The notes below the pieces were generated by a model. That model had not been told where the DNA came from and ran no database searches. It was given only the letters and a program-made list of their open reading frames with translations. Below are positions 26,695-35,640 of a stretch of 64,000 nucleotides of DNA, piece by piece. A program made the translations under genes and the position numbers. The first letter of the stretch is position 1. Every line of letters starts with the position of its first letter. The stretch lies in NCBI GenBank assembly GCA_047501485.1, contig JAZDRN010000010.1, positions 1 through 64,000 of the forward strand, given 5' to 3'. The stretch comes from Ancrocorticia sp047501485. GTDB taxonomy: Bacteria > Actinomycetota > Actinomycetes > Actinomycetales > Actinomycetaceae.

Positions 26695-26776
26695 GCTCCT
26701 GTGGTGGAATTGGTAGACACACTGCACTCAAAATGCAGCGCTTAACGGCGTGCGGGTTCGAGTCCCGCCGGGAGCA
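26695..26776 (+). tRNA. tRNA-Leu (anticodon CAA)
   Basis: Class II tRNA of 82 bases. The acceptor stem is GCTCCTG with CGGGAGC and the discriminator is A. The D region is TGGTGGAATTGGTAGACAC. The anticodon stem tgca/tgca encloses CTCAAAA, giving CAA, which reads UUG. A long variable arm and GGTTCGAGTCCC T-arm follow. CCA is not encoded. Confidence 0.95.
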
Positions 26777-26836
26777 CTCCTGCTGTCTCTGTTCGAGTCG
26801 CACAAGCGACGCGGATGAGCGAGCAAAGTGATGGTT

Positions 26837-26863
26837 GGTGTCGAAGTCGAGTGCTTCGACACC
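26837..26863 (+). terminator. Terminator after tRNA-Leu
   Basis: Perfect 10-bp inverted repeat ggtgtcgaag / cttcgacacc with a 7-base loop, followed by TCTTCCATTT, 60 bases after the tRNA and before the ANTAR regulator gene. Confidence 0.65.
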
Positions 26864-26950
26864 TCTTCCATTTCAATGGTCTCGCAAGGCGCGGGACTGT
26901 ACGATGACCATAGCTAAACGCGCGATACGTTGCCGGTCAAAGGAGACATG

Positions 26951-27577
26951 ATGGCAAAGGAAGAGCCGACACAACGAGACACCTCCGCATCGGAAACCCG
27001 CGGATACCGTGCACTCGTTGTCGAGGACGAAACCCTTATCCGGCTTGATATTGTCGAGACGTTGGAAGATGCGGGTTACGAGGTCGTGGGCCAGGCCTCC
27101 GATGGTGAACAAGCCATCGCCCTGGCTGACGAACTGGAGCCGGATCTCATCGTCATGGACGTGAAGATGCCCGGGATGGACGGTATCACCGCCGCCGAGC
27201 GCATTCTGCAGGACCGCCGTTGTGCGGTCGTCATGTTGACCGCTTTCTCGCAGAGCGAGCTGGTGGAGCGTGCGCGCGATGCCGGCGCGATGGCATACGT
27301 GGTCAAGCCGTTCACGCCCGCGGAGCTCATCCCCGCGGTGGAGATCGCGGTCTCCCGTGCGGCGGAGATGACGGCACTGGAAGGCGAGGTGGCGAACCTC
27401 ACCGAGCAGTTCGAGACGCGCAAACGCGTGGACCGCGCCAAGGGCCTCCTCGAGGCGCGTATGGGACTCTCGGAGCCCGAAGCCTTCCGCTGGATCCAGA
27501 AGACCTCTATGGATCGCCGCCTGACGATGCGCGAGGTTGCCGACGCCGTCATCGAGCAGGTCGGCGGCAAGGAGTAA
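26951..27577 (+). CDS. pdtaR: ANTAR-domain response regulator (PdtaR-like)
   Basis: RNA-binding antitermination regulator. Starting at ATG 26951, five bases after GGAG, it has 208 residues; an ATG three bases earlier is too close to the ribosome site. The receiver domain holds VVEDETL, phospho-acceptor Asp70 in IVMDVKMPGMDG, and YVVKPF. A coiled linker leads to the ANTAR domain (about 145-203): DRAKGLLEARMGLSEPEAFR and MREVADAVI. In Mycobacterium PdtaR is phosphorylated by the kinase PdtaS. No such kinase gene is adjacent here. Confidence 0.9.
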   Translation: MAKEEPTQRDTSASETRGYRALVVEDETLIRLDIVETLEDAGYEVVGQASDGEQAIALADELEPDLIVMDVKMPGMDGITAAERILQDRRCAVVMLTAFSQSELVERARDAGAMAYVVKPFTPAELIPAVEIAVSRAAEMTALEGEVANLTEQFETRKRVDRAKGLLEARMGLSEPEAFRWIQKTSMDRRLTMREVADAVIEQVGGKE

Positions 27578-27700
27578 GAGCGCGGTTCTCTCCGATTGAA
27601 CGCAGTCGAAATCAAGAGATCCGCGAGTAGCGACGACGTCTGCTTCCCCGGCGGCGCTCAGCGCGGCACGTGCTAAGCGCTGCCGATATCGAAGCTGTGT

Positions 27701-28084
27701 CTACGCCGCGACGAAGACGTTCGTCATTCGACCGATCGCGGTCAGTGCGCCGTCGTCGTCCCGGATCTCCACGCTCGAACAGATGCTGGAGCGGGCCTGT
27801 GAGATGACCGTGGCGCGCGCTGTCACGTGCCCGGACTTCGCAGCCCTCAGCTGGCTGACATTGAGCTCTGTTCCCACTGCGGACTTTCCATTCGGGGCGT
27901 TGAGCAGCGCCAAGGTGGATGCGGCGTGTTCCACAAGAACGGCGTTGGCGCCGCCGTGCAGCAGCCCAACTGGTTGACGATTGCCTTGTACCGGCAGGCG
28001 CAGGGTCACCTCGGCGGCGTCGAGCCGCAGGATTTCCATCCCCATTCGAATGCCCAGCTCACCGAGAGCGTGCTCAATATCCAT
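27701..28084 (-). CDS. Hotdog-fold acyl-CoA thioesterase
   Basis: Protein of 127 residues of the PaaI/YdiI/MenI type. The signature QPVGLLHGGANAVLVEHAAS contains the HGG motif and the catalytic acid on the long helix. The substrate cannot be told from the sequence; phenylacetyl-CoA, DHNA-CoA and general acyl-CoA are options. It is divergent from polA with only 31 bases between the start codons. The 123-base gap on its 3' side, up to the ANTAR gene, holds nothing I recognise. Confidence 0.8.
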   Translation of the reverse strand: MDIEHALGELGIRMGMEILRLDAAEVTLRLPVQGNRQPVGLLHGGANAVLVEHAASTLALLNAPNGKSAVGTELNVSQLRAAKSGHVTARATVISQARSSICSSVEIRDDDGALTAIGRMTNVFVAA

Positions 28085-28115
28085 GAGCCGATGCTATCGA
28101 GTATAGGCTGGTGCT

Positions 28116-30818
28116 GTGAACTCAGATCGTATTCTCCTGGTCGACGGCAACTCGATGGCTTTCCGGGCTTTCTACGCCTTGCGCGCGGACAGCTTCTTAA
28201 CCGCGCATGGCCAATACACCAACGCCGTTTACGGCTTCACCAACACACTCCTCAAGATGATCGCGGATCACCAGCCGACCCACGTGGCGGTGGCTTTCGA
28301 CCTGCCCGGCGGGACCTTCCGCACTCGTAAGTTCCCCGAATACAAGGGGGGCCGCGCCGCGACGCCACCGGAGTTCAAGGGGCAGATCGACGTCATCAAG
28401 GAGACGCTCAGCGTGCTGGGCATCGAGTGGTTGACGGTCACGGATTTCGAGGCGGACGACATCGTCGCCACGCTTGCGCGGCGTGCCAACGATGAGGGGA
28501 TGCACGCTTTCATCGCCTCGGGCGACAAAGACGCCTACCAGCTCGTCACCGCCAGTTGCACATTGCTCTACCCCATGCCGCGTTCCGACATGCTCGTTCT
28601 GGATCCCGATGGGGTGGAGAAGAAGACCGGGGTGACACCCGCGGAATATCCCGATGTGGCCGCGTTGGTGGGTGAGGGCGCGGACAACCTCCCTGGCGTG
28701 CCCGGGGTCGGTCCCAAAACCGCCGTGAAGTGGATTCAGCAGTACGGCAACCTGGAGCAGATCATCGCGCACGCCGAGGAGATCAAGGGGCGTGCGGGTG
28801 CCTCCCTGCGGGAGAACGTCGACCAGGTCCTGTTGAACCGGGAATTGAATCGACTGGTCACCGATCTGCCGATCGGCGAGGACCTCGATGAATTCCGGAT
28901 GAAGGGAGTCGATCGCACCTCGCTGCACGAGCTGTTCGACACGCTCGACTTCAAGAGCCTGCGCGGGCGAGTGCTGCAGGAGCTGCCCATCCGCGACGGC
29001 GGAGAGAACGAGGAGGTGGATCCTGACGCGCTCGATCTCAACGCATTGGAAGTCACCGAAACAGGTCTGGAGAAGTGGCTCACCGATCACGAGGGTGCGC
29101 GCTGGGGGCTTTCCGTCACCGGAAACTTTGCTCCGATGCGCGGCGACGTCGAATCCATCGCCATCTGCGATGGAGCCGGCCACGTCTATAGCACGCTACG
29201 TGCGGCACTGACGCCCCAGGATGAGAAGGCGCTTGCCGCCTGGCTCTCCGATCCGGCGCAGGCCAAGGTGTGCCACGGGGGCAAGGAGCACTGGCATGCC
29301 CTGCACGGCGCCGGCGGCTTCGATCTGCGGGGCATCGTGTGCGACACGGTGTTGGCTGCCTACCTGCTCCATCCCGATCAGCGCGAATACGATCTGCAGG
29401 ACCTGGCGATGCGTTACGTGGGAGTGGACATCTCTGTCGCCGCTCCCGAGGGCATGCTGCCGGGCTTGGGCGGCGAAGAGGGGAACGATGTCAACGTCAA
29501 CCGGGCGGCCGTGCTGCTCCCGTTGGCGGACGCCCTGGTGGAACAGCTCTCCGAACAGGGAGAGGATGGTGCCCTGCTCGATCTGGAGCTCGCTGTCGCC
29601 TCGGCCCTCCAGGTGATGGAGGAGACCGGCATCGCCATCGACGAGGAGCGTCTCGAGGAGCTGCGCAAGAGCTTCGACTCACGCGTGGAGGCGGCGGCGG
29701 AGTCCGCCTATGCCGCTATCGGCCACGAGGTCAACCTCTCCAGCCCCAAGCAGTTGCAGGCGGTGCTCTTCGAGGAACTGGGGCTTCCCACGACCAAGAA
29801 GACGAAGTCCGGCTACACGACGAACGCCGAGGCTCTCGCCGATCTCGCCGCGCGGATCGCTCATCGAGAGGATGAGCAGGCCCTGGCGGGCCAGACATTC
29901 CTGGGTTCGCTCCTCGAACATCGTGACGCCATCAAGCTGCGCCAGTCGGTGGAGGGATTGCAGCGTTCCGTTCAGCCCGATGGCCGCATTCACACCACGT
30001 ACCAGCAAGCGGTGGCCGCCACCGGCCGGCTCTCGTCAACGGACCCCAATCTGCAGAACATCCATGCGCGCACGATGGAGGGTCAGCAGATCCGCGAAGC
30101 CTTCGTGGCGGGCGAGGATTTCGAGGGAATCATGACCGCAGATTACTCCCAGATCGAGATGCGCCTCATGGCCTCTCTCTCCGGCGATGCGGACCTCATC
30201 GACGCCTTCGTCAAGGGCGACGATCTGCACACCTACGTGGCCTCGCGAGTCTTCGGCATACCGGAGGAAGAGGTGACGGGCGCACAGCGCTCTCGCATCA
30301 AGGCGATGAGCTACGGGCTGGCCTATGGACTGTCCGCCTTCGGGCTCTCGCGCCAGCTGCGCATCGACGTCGCCGAAGCCCAGCGCCTCATGGACGACTA
30401 TTTCTCCCGCTTCGGTAAGGTGCGCGAGTACCTCACATCCCTGGTGGAGAAGGCCCGCAAGGATGGATACACGGAGACGATGCTGGGCAGGCGCCGCTAT
30501 CTGCCGGAGCTGACCTCGACGAACCGGCAGTTGCGTGACGCCGCCGAACGCATGGCGCTCAACGCGCCCATCCAGGGTTCGGCGGCGGACATCATCAAAC
30601 TGGCGATGGTCGACGTCGTCCGCGACCTACAGGAGTCGGGACTGCGCTCGCGCGTGCTGCTCCAGGTGCACGACGAACTGGTGTTGGAGATCGCGGCGGG
30701 GGAGCGGGAGAAGGTCGAACAGATCGTCCGCGCCGATATGGGGTCGGCCGCCCAGCTCGCGGTGCCGCTCTCCGTCGGCGTCGGCTATGGCGACAACTGG
30801 CGCGTGGCGGCCCACTAG
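28116..30818 (+). CDS. polA: DNA polymerase I
   Basis: Replication and repair polymerase of 900 residues. The N-terminal 5'-3' exonuclease (about 1-295) has LLVDGNSMAFRAF, DFEADDIVA and SGDKDAYQL. The middle proofreading-fold region lacks the DxE metal site: the segment around RWGLSVTGNFAP has no acids where DTET is expected, as in other actinobacteria, so it is probably inactive. Polymerase motifs are TADYSQIEMRLMA, RSRIKAMSYGLAYGLSAFG and LQVHDELVLE. The GTG start has no Shine-Dalgarno. TAGGCT (28104-28109) ends six bases before it, suggesting a leaderless transcript. Confidence 0.96.
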   Translation: MNSDRILLVDGNSMAFRAFYALRADSFLTAHGQYTNAVYGFTNTLLKMIADHQPTHVAVAFDLPGGTFRTRKFPEYKGGRAATPPEFKGQIDVIKETLSVLGIEWLTVTDFEADDIVATLARRANDEGMHAFIASGDKDAYQLVTASCTLLYPMPRSDMLVLDPDGVEKKTGVTPAEYPDVAALVGEGADNLPGVPGVGPKTAVKWIQQYGNLEQIIAHAEEIKGRAGASLRENVDQVLLNRELNRLVTDLPIGEDLDEFRMKGVDRTSLHELFDTLDFKSLRGRVLQELPIRDGGENEEVDPDALDLNALEVTETGLEKWLTDHEGARWGLSVTGNFAPMRGDVESIAICDGAGHVYSTLRAALTPQDEKALAAWLSDPAQAKVCHGGKEHWHALHGAGGFDLRGIVCDTVLAAYLLHPDQREYDLQDLAMRYVGVDISVAAPEGMLPGLGGEEGNDVNVNRAAVLLPLADALVEQLSEQGEDGALLDLELAVASALQVMEETGIAIDEERLEELRKSFDSRVEAAAESAYAAIGHEVNLSSPKQLQAVLFEELGLPTTKKTKSGYTTNAEALADLAARIAHREDEQALAGQTFLGSLLEHRDAIKLRQSVEGLQRSVQPDGRIHTTYQQAVAATGRLSSTDPNLQNIHARTMEGQQIREAFVAGEDFEGIMTADYSQIEMRLMASLSGDADLIDAFVKGDDLHTYVASRVFGIPEEEVTGAQRSRIKAMSYGLAYGLSAFGLSRQLRIDVAEAQRLMDDYFSRFGKVREYLTSLVEKARKDGYTETMLGRRRYLPELTSTNRQLRDAAERMALNAPIQGSAADIIKLAMVDVVRDLQESGLRSRVLLQVHDELVLEIAAGEREKVEQIVRADMGSAAQLAVPLSVGVGYGDNWRVAAH

Positions 30819-31606
30819 AGTTTCCGCGCGCGCACGATAAGGGTCCCGGGTATCCAGGGAGATCGCTCGGGGCCCCATCCGCCCCACACCAGGGTGCGGC
30901 CCTCGGGCCACTCCGGCTCCCAGAGGCGTTCTATTGTGAAACCCGCGGATGCCAATGCGGCGCTGTGCTCGGCGAGGGTATGGGGGAATTCGACGTAGTC
31001 GAGAGCGCCGGCGCTGTCTCGTTCCACGTAGGCGCGTCCGTCGAAATACGACGTGGTTACGGTCATGGCGTCGCGGGTAGGGGAGTCCGGGAACATCCAA
31101 CGCGTGGGGTGCGGCGTCGAGTATGCGAGTGTCCCTCCGGGGCGCAGCACCCGAGCGATCTCGCGATAGGCCGCCTCGAGGTCCTCGACGAACGGTAGTG
31201 CCCCGAAGCTGGTGAACGCGATGTCGAAACTGGAGTCGGCGAAAGGCATGTTGAGGACATCGGCTGCCACCAACGGGAAGCCGACGCCGTGCCTTTCATT
31301 GAGTTCTTGCGCGGCCATGAGCATCCGCGGCGAGATGTCCGTGGCGACGACGTCGCCGCCCTCGAGGGCAAGAGCACGCGAACACTGGGCGCCGCCGCAG
31401 CCGAACTCCAGTACGCGCTTGCCGGCGATATCGCCGAGGATGTGCGCGTCGTCCTCCAGCAGACCTTCGGGGCCCCAGCTGAAACTGACCTCGCCGAGAT
31501 CGGACCCGTGCTCCTCCAAGTAGTCGCCGCTGTTGGCATCCCACCAATTCCGGTGGGCCGCCGAAGCGGAGTCCTCCGGGCCCAAGATCTCGCGACCCAC
31601 CCACAT
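30815..31606 (-). CDS. SAM-dependent class I methyltransferase
   Basis: Protein of 263 residues with a Rossmann methyltransferase fold. The SAM-binding motif VLEFGCGGAQCSRAL is followed by VVATDISPRML and FDIAFTSFGALPFV. It ends near ARVLRPGGTLAYS and a C-terminal LIVRARKL. The substrate is unknown. GGAGGGAACAGC precedes the ATG. It is convergent with polA, and both stop codons lie in the shared CTAG at 30815-30818. Confidence 0.85.
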   Translation of the reverse strand: MWVGREILGPEDSASAAHRNWWDANSGDYLEEHGSDLGEVSFSWGPEGLLEDDAHILGDIAGKRVLEFGCGGAQCSRALALEGGDVVATDISPRMLMAAQELNERHGVGFPLVAADVLNMPFADSSFDIAFTSFGALPFVEDLEAAYREIARVLRPGGTLAYSTPHPTRWMFPDSPTRDAMTVTTSYFDGRAYVERDSAGALDYVEFPHTLAEHSAALASAGFTIERLWEPEWPEGRTLVWGGWGPERSPWIPGTLIVRARKL

Positions 31607-31778
31607 GCTGTTCCCTCCTCCAGATCACGCCGAACAGGCCGCCTGGACGCACCCGATATCGTGCGGACACGTCCGTTGACCCCAGGAGACCTGCAAACAC
31701 CTGTGGATCCCAAGATACAATAGCGATGACTATGGGCGCTATCTCACCTGAATTCCGCGATTTCGTGCGGTAATGCGT

Positions 31779-31807
31779 TTGCGGCATCACCGTGACTCCC
31801 GTAAAGT
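31779..31807 (+). promoter_or_regulatory. Putative rpsA promoter
   Basis: TTGCGG (31779-31784), an exact 17-base spacer and TAAAGT (31802-31807) lie in the 283-base gap upstream of rpsA. This would give a leader of about 76 bases. The pair resembles the promoter proposed for pup. An isolated TACAAT at 31716 could be a second -10. Confidence 0.5.
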
Positions 31808-31889
31808 AACGTCTTGGTACGGGCATCTGATGTCCATACCGAAATTGTCCATAACTTCTATTTCTGTCCGTAACGGAGTCACCAACTTC

Positions 31890-33362
31890 ATGACCGATAA
31901 CACGCCCGCTACCTCGACGATCCCGCAGGTCGCAATCAACGACATTGGCGATGAGGCCGATCTCATCGCCGCAGTCGACCAGACCATCAAGTACTTCAAT
32001 GACGGGGATATCGTCGAAGGAACCGTTGTCAAGGTCGACCACGACGAAGTCCTGCTCGACATTGGCTACAAGACCGAGGGCGTCATCCCCTCCAAGGAAC
32101 TCTCCATCAAGCATGATGTAGATCCTGATGATGTCGTCAAGGTCGGCGACGAAGTCGAAGCACTCGTCCTCCAGAAGGAAGACAAGGAAGGCCGTCTCCT
32201 TCTGTCCAAGAAGCGCGCTCAGTACGAGCGGGCTTGGTCCCAGATCGAAGATGTCAAGGAAGCCGATGGCGTTGTCACCGGCACCGTCATCGAGGTCGTC
32301 AAGGGTGGCCTCATCCTCGACATCGGTCTGCGCGGCTTCCTCCCCGCTTCGCTCGTTGAAATGCGCCGCGTGCGCGATCTTCAGCCCTACATCGGCCGCG
32401 AGCTCGAAGCCAAGATCATTGAGCTGGACAAGAACCGCAACAACGTGGTTCTCTCCCGTCGCTCCTGGCTGGAAGAGACCCAGTCGCAGGCCCGCGGCGA
32501 GTTCCTCACCAACCTCAAGAAGGGCCAGGTTCGCGAGGGAGTCATCTCCTCCATCGTCAACTTCGGTGCGTTCGTCGACCTCGGCGGCGTTGACGGCCTC
32601 GTCCACGTCTCCGAGCTGTCCTGGAAGCACATCGATCACCCGTCGGAGGTTGTCGAGGTCGGCCAGAAGGTCACCGTCGAGGTTCTCGACGTGGACATGG
32701 ACCGCGAGCGTGTCTCCCTCTCCCTGAAGGCAACTCAGGAAGATCCGTGGCAGACCTTCGCGCGCACGCACGCCATCGGCCAGATCGTTCCCGGCAAGGT
32801 CACCAAGCTCGTTCCGTTCGGCGCCTTCGTCCGCGTCGAGGATGGTATCGAGGGCCTCGTCCACATCTCCGAGCTGGCTCAGCGCCACATCGATCTGCCC
32901 GAGCAGGTAGTCAAGGTCGGCGACGACGCCTTCGTCAAGGTCATCGACATCGATCTGGATCGCCGTCGCATCTCGCTCTCCCTCAAGCAGGCCAACGAGG
33001 GCGTGGACCCGGAGTCCGAGGACTTCGATCCTTCGCTGTACGGCATGGCTGCCGAGTACGACGAGCAGGGCAACTACAAGTACCCCGAGGGCTTCGACCC
33101 CGAGTCCAACGAGTGGCTTCCGGGCTACGAGGCTCAGCGCGAGGCATGGGAGAACGAGTACGCAGCGGCTCAGGCTCGCTGGGAGTCCCACAAGTCGCAG
33201 GTTGCCAAGGCAGCCGAAGAGGACGCCGCCGCTGGACAGGCTGCTGCAGCTCCGGCTGCGGAGCCGGCACCGGCCTCGTACTCCTCCGGCACCGAGGCTT
33301 CCGGAACTCTCGCTTCCGATGAGGCACTCGCAGCTCTTCGTGAGAAGCTCACGAACAACTGA
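31890..33362 (+). CDS. rpsA: 30S ribosomal protein S1
   Basis: Protein of 490 residues from ATG 31890 (GGAG 11 bases upstream); an upstream extension of the frame is not typical of the family. Four S1 RNA-binding domains lie at about 37-110, 125-190, 208-276 and 293-362. Key pieces are GTVVKVDHDEVLLDIGYKTE, the degenerate second domain, GVISSIVNFGAFVDLGGVDG and GKVTKLVPFGAFVRVEDG. The C-terminal third is acidic and then Ala/Pro-rich, as in other actinobacterial S1 proteins with four domains rather than the six of E. coli. A strong terminator follows. Confidence 0.95.
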   Translation: MTDNTPATSTIPQVAINDIGDEADLIAAVDQTIKYFNDGDIVEGTVVKVDHDEVLLDIGYKTEGVIPSKELSIKHDVDPDDVVKVGDEVEALVLQKEDKEGRLLLSKKRAQYERAWSQIEDVKEADGVVTGTVIEVVKGGLILDIGLRGFLPASLVEMRRVRDLQPYIGRELEAKIIELDKNRNNVVLSRRSWLEETQSQARGEFLTNLKKGQVREGVISSIVNFGAFVDLGGVDGLVHVSELSWKHIDHPSEVVEVGQKVTVEVLDVDMDRERVSLSLKATQEDPWQTFARTHAIGQIVPGKVTKLVPFGAFVRVEDGIEGLVHISELAQRHIDLPEQVVKVGDDAFVKVIDIDLDRRRISLSLKQANEGVDPESEDFDPSLYGMAAEYDEQGNYKYPEGFDPESNEWLPGYEAQREAWENEYAAAQARWESHKSQVAKAAEEDAAAGQAAAAPAAEPAPASYSSGTEASGTLASDEALAALREKLTNN

Positions 33363-33366
33363 GGTG

Positions 33367-33424
33367 AGCGGTTGTAACCGCTAGCTTGATGAGGTTGGCC
33401 CCGGGCAGTGCCCGGGGCCAACCT
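33367..33424 (+). terminator. Strong terminator after rpsA with a preceding small hairpin
   Basis: A perfect 15-bp inverted repeat, aggttggccccgggc and gcccggggccaacct (33392-33406 and 33410-33424), has a 3-base loop and is followed by GTTTGT. A second hairpin, agcggtt-gt-aaccgct (33367-33382), lies between it and the stop codon. Confidence 0.9.
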
Positions 33425-33762
33425 GTTTGTCGTGTGCCACCTGCGTCTACCGGCCCCCCGGGGATCCGGGAGAGAAGAGTCTGACCAGCCAGGACATGTG
33501 CGCGGAGATATTGGCAGCGGCGGCATCACAGAATTTTCTTCGCCGATTGCCTGCCGATTGCCTACCGTTTCCGTCCAGGCTTCAATCGGGGATGATATGG
33601 TACTTCCCTTTTCGAGCCATCGAATCGAGCAGCGCTGCTAGAGCGCGAAACGGATTCGGTGCGCGAGAGCGCTTCGGAGTGGATTTCGCTCGGTTGAAGT
33701 GTTTCCGGGAAGCTTTCGGCTAACTGAGTCGCCGCCGCAAGCGGTTGCGGATCGGCGCTCTT
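33425..33762. other. Gene-free stretch between rpsA and the Rrf2 regulator
   Basis: These 338 bases contain short open frames but none with a credible ribosome site or recognisable protein. The only local pattern is a doubled cgattgcctgc/cgattgcctac near 33543-33566. It separates two genes that converge on it. Confidence 0.6.
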
Positions 33763-34191
33763 CTAGATCACGTAGTTGTCGCCCGGCGCGGACGAAGAGG
33801 CGAGATCGGCGATCGTGATGCCGGTGAAGAACTCCTCGATGAGCCTGTGCAGGTCCTGCCACATGGCGAGGGTGCGGCACTTATCGTGATTGGGACAGGG
33901 TGTGGCCTCGTCCAGGCAGGCGACCGGCGCGAGACTTCCTTCGGTCAGGAGCAGTATGCTCGCGACGGTGTAATCACTGGGGTCCTTGGTGAGGCGGTAG
34001 CCGCCGCCCTTGCCGCGCTGCCCGGCCAGCACGTTGGCCCGGACGAGGGTTTTGAGAATGCTCTCCAGGTACTTCTCCGAGATATCCTGGCGCTCCGCGA
34101 TCTCCTTGAGTGGGATGTACCCGACCGTCTGGTTCTCAGCGAGATCGATCATGACGCGGAGCGCGTAGCGCCCCTTTGTTGACACTAGCAT
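33763..34191 (-). CDS. Rrf2-family transcription regulator with IscR-type cysteines
   Basis: Starting at ATG 34191 behind GGAGG (7-base spacing) it has 142 residues; a frame 20 residues longer has no ribosome site. The winged helix contains MLVSTKGRYALRVM, PLKEIAERQDISEKYLESIL and AGQRGKGGGYRL. Cys92, Cys99 and Cys105 (CLDEATPCPNHDKC) closely match the Fe-S ligands Cys92, Cys98 and Cys104 of E. coli IscR, so it may sense Fe-S status, NO or redox state. It lies downstream of a trans-sulfuration gene on the same strand, so a CymR-like role in sulfur metabolism is also possible. The 5' region is strikingly AT-rich. Confidence 0.85.
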   Translation of the reverse strand: MLVSTKGRYALRVMIDLAENQTVGYIPLKEIAERQDISEKYLESILKTLVRANVLAGQRGKGGGYRLTKDPSDYTVASILLLTEGSLAPVACLDEATPCPNHDKCRTLAMWQDLHRLIEEFFTGITIADLASSSAPGDNYVI

Positions 34192-34321
34192 CCTTAAACC
34201 TCCGCTTGAATAGTCAGGTCCCAATTTTATTGTGGGTATATAGGATATCACCGGCTATGAAGGGCGCCCGTGCACCGGCCCCGGCCGCGGACGTCTCGCC
34301 CGCACCTCGATCGGCGAGGGG
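34192..34321. promoter_or_regulatory. AT-rich promoter region of the Rrf2 gene
   Basis: The 130 bases between the Rrf2 gene and the trans-sulfuration gene include an AT-rich patch (34209-34251, around attttattgtgggtatatag) that contrasts with the GC-rich surroundings. It probably holds the Rrf2 promoter and a binding site for the regulator itself. I cannot define the exact elements. Confidence 0.4.
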
Positions 34322-35482
34322 TTAGCCGGCCAGGGCCCGTGCCAGATCGTCGCGGATGTCCTCCACGTTCTCGATACCAACCGACAGTCGCAGCAGGGTG
34401 TCCGTTATTCCAAGCCGCTGCCGCACGTCCTCGGGAACGTCCGGATGGGTCTGCACCATGGGGTAGGTGATGAGGGACTCGGTCCCCCCAAGGCTCTCCG
34501 CAAAGGTGATGAGGTGAATCCCCTCGAGCACCCGCTTCGCCACCTCCGGGGTGGAGGTGCGGAAGGAGATCATCGCCCCGGCGCCGCGCGCCTGCGCTGC
34601 ATTGACCGCGTAGCCCGGGTGATCCTCCAGGCCCACGTAGAACACCTCGGTGACCTCGGGCTGTTCGCGCAGCCAGCGTGCGATCGCCTGGGCGTTGCGC
34701 TCCTGGCGTTCCATGCGCAGGGCGAGGGTCTTCAACCCGCGAATGACGAGCCAGGAATCGAAGGGGGAGAGCGCTCCACCCGTGGTCTTGAGGATGAGGC
34801 GAACTCTCTCGGCGAGCGCCTCGGTGCGCGATGTGACGAACCCGGAGATCGTGTCATTGTGCCCGCCGATGAACTTGCTGCCGGAATGCAGCACCAGATC
34901 GGCGCCGAGCGCGATGGGATTCTGAAGGCACGGCGAGAGGAAGGTGTTGTCCGCGATCACGAGCAGACCGTGCTCGTCGGCGATGCGGCGGCACTCCTTC
35001 AGATCCGTCACGTTCATCATCGGATTCGATGGGGTCTCGATGAACAGGCACACGGTGTCGCTGCGGATGGCCGCTTCGATGTCGACAGGATTCGAGGTGT
35101 CCGCATAGCTGATGGAGAGCCCGTTCTTCCTGCTCACCTGGTCGAAGAGTCGAATGGTTCCACCGTAGAGGTCCTCGGAGCACACGATGTGGTCGCCGGG
35201 AGAGAAGAGCTCGAAGCATGCCGCCACGGCGGCCATCCCCGAGGCGAATGCGCAGGTGTCGACCCCGCCTTCCAACCCCGTCATGATCTCTTCGAGGTGC
35301 TCGCGTGTGGGGTTCTTCTCCCGGGTGTAGTCGAATCCGGTGGATTGCCCGAGCCCGATGTGCCCAAAGGTGGCGGTCTGATAGATCGGGAAGCTCACCG
35401 CGCGGGTGGACTCGTGGAACCCATGGTTGGCATGGATACATCGCGTATCAAAGTGCTCGGACAATGCGGCTCGCTCTCTCAA
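34322..35482 (-). CDS. Cys/Met metabolism PLP enzyme (cystathionine gamma-synthase / lyase family)
   Basis: Protein of 386 residues. The PLP Lys203 lies in HSGSKFIGGHND and Asp178 in VIADNTFLSP. YTREKNPTREHLE and FASGMAA are family motifs. The family includes cystathionine gamma-synthase, beta-lyase and gamma-lyase, and O-acylhomoserine thiolyases, and sequence alone does not decide. The frame opens with TTG at 35482, which lacks a ribosome site; a TTG at 35464 behind GAGAG is a likely alternative and gives the usual short N-terminus before FDTRCIHA. It is divergent from the M20-metNIQ operon, which suggests a methionine or cysteine supply role. Confidence 0.85.
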   Translation of the reverse strand: MRERAALSEHFDTRCIHANHGFHESTRAVSFPIYQTATFGHIGLGQSTGFDYTREKNPTREHLEEIMTGLEGGVDTCAFASGMAAVAACFELFSPGDHIVCSEDLYGGTIRLFDQVSRKNGLSISYADTSNPVDIEAAIRSDTVCLFIETPSNPMMNVTDLKECRRIADEHGLLVIADNTFLSPCLQNPIALGADLVLHSGSKFIGGHNDTISGFVTSRTEALAERVRLILKTTGGALSPFDSWLVIRGLKTLALRMERQERNAQAIARWLREQPEVTEVFYVGLEDHPGYAVNAAQARGAGAMISFRTSTPEVAKRVLEGIHLITFAESLGGTESLITYPMVQTHPDVPEDVRQRLGITDTLLRLSVGIENVEDIRDDLARALAG

Positions 35483-35555
35483 GTCAGGAATCTACCCACT
35501 ATGTTGGTATGGATACGTGGGGAAGGCCCGCTGTGTTCACCATGTGGCGTCGTCC

Positions 35556-35583
35556 TTGACGGGCCGGCGAGCTGGGGTACATT
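35556..35583 (+). promoter_or_regulatory. Putative promoter of the M20 peptidase-metNIQ operon
   Basis: TTGACG (35556-35561), a 16-base spacer and TACATT (35578-35583) form a good SigA-type promoter about 60 bases before the first gene. A dyad (35585-35599) lies exactly at the expected transcription start. Confidence 0.55.
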
Positions 35584-35584
35584 C

Positions 35585-35599
35585 ACATGACAAACATGT
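35585..35599. promoter_or_regulatory. Possible operator dyad at the metNIQ operon start site
   Basis: acatg-acaaa-catgt is an inverted repeat of two 5-base arms placed right after the -10 element. That position would allow a repressor to block transcription. The regulator is unknown. No SAM riboswitch sequence is present in this leader. Confidence 0.4.
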
Positions 35600-35640
35600 A
35601 ACCTACGGGGCAAGTGGGATTATAGTGCTGGAGGCACACC

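Noticed and set aside
33427..33723. 98-residue open frame after rpsA
   Set aside because: It starts within a few bases of the rpsA terminator, has no ribosome site and shows no protein-like pattern.
35483..35640. SAM riboswitch upstream of the metNIQ operon
   Set aside because: The 158 bases do not show the conserved core of any SAM class I know; only a promoter and a short dyad are visible.
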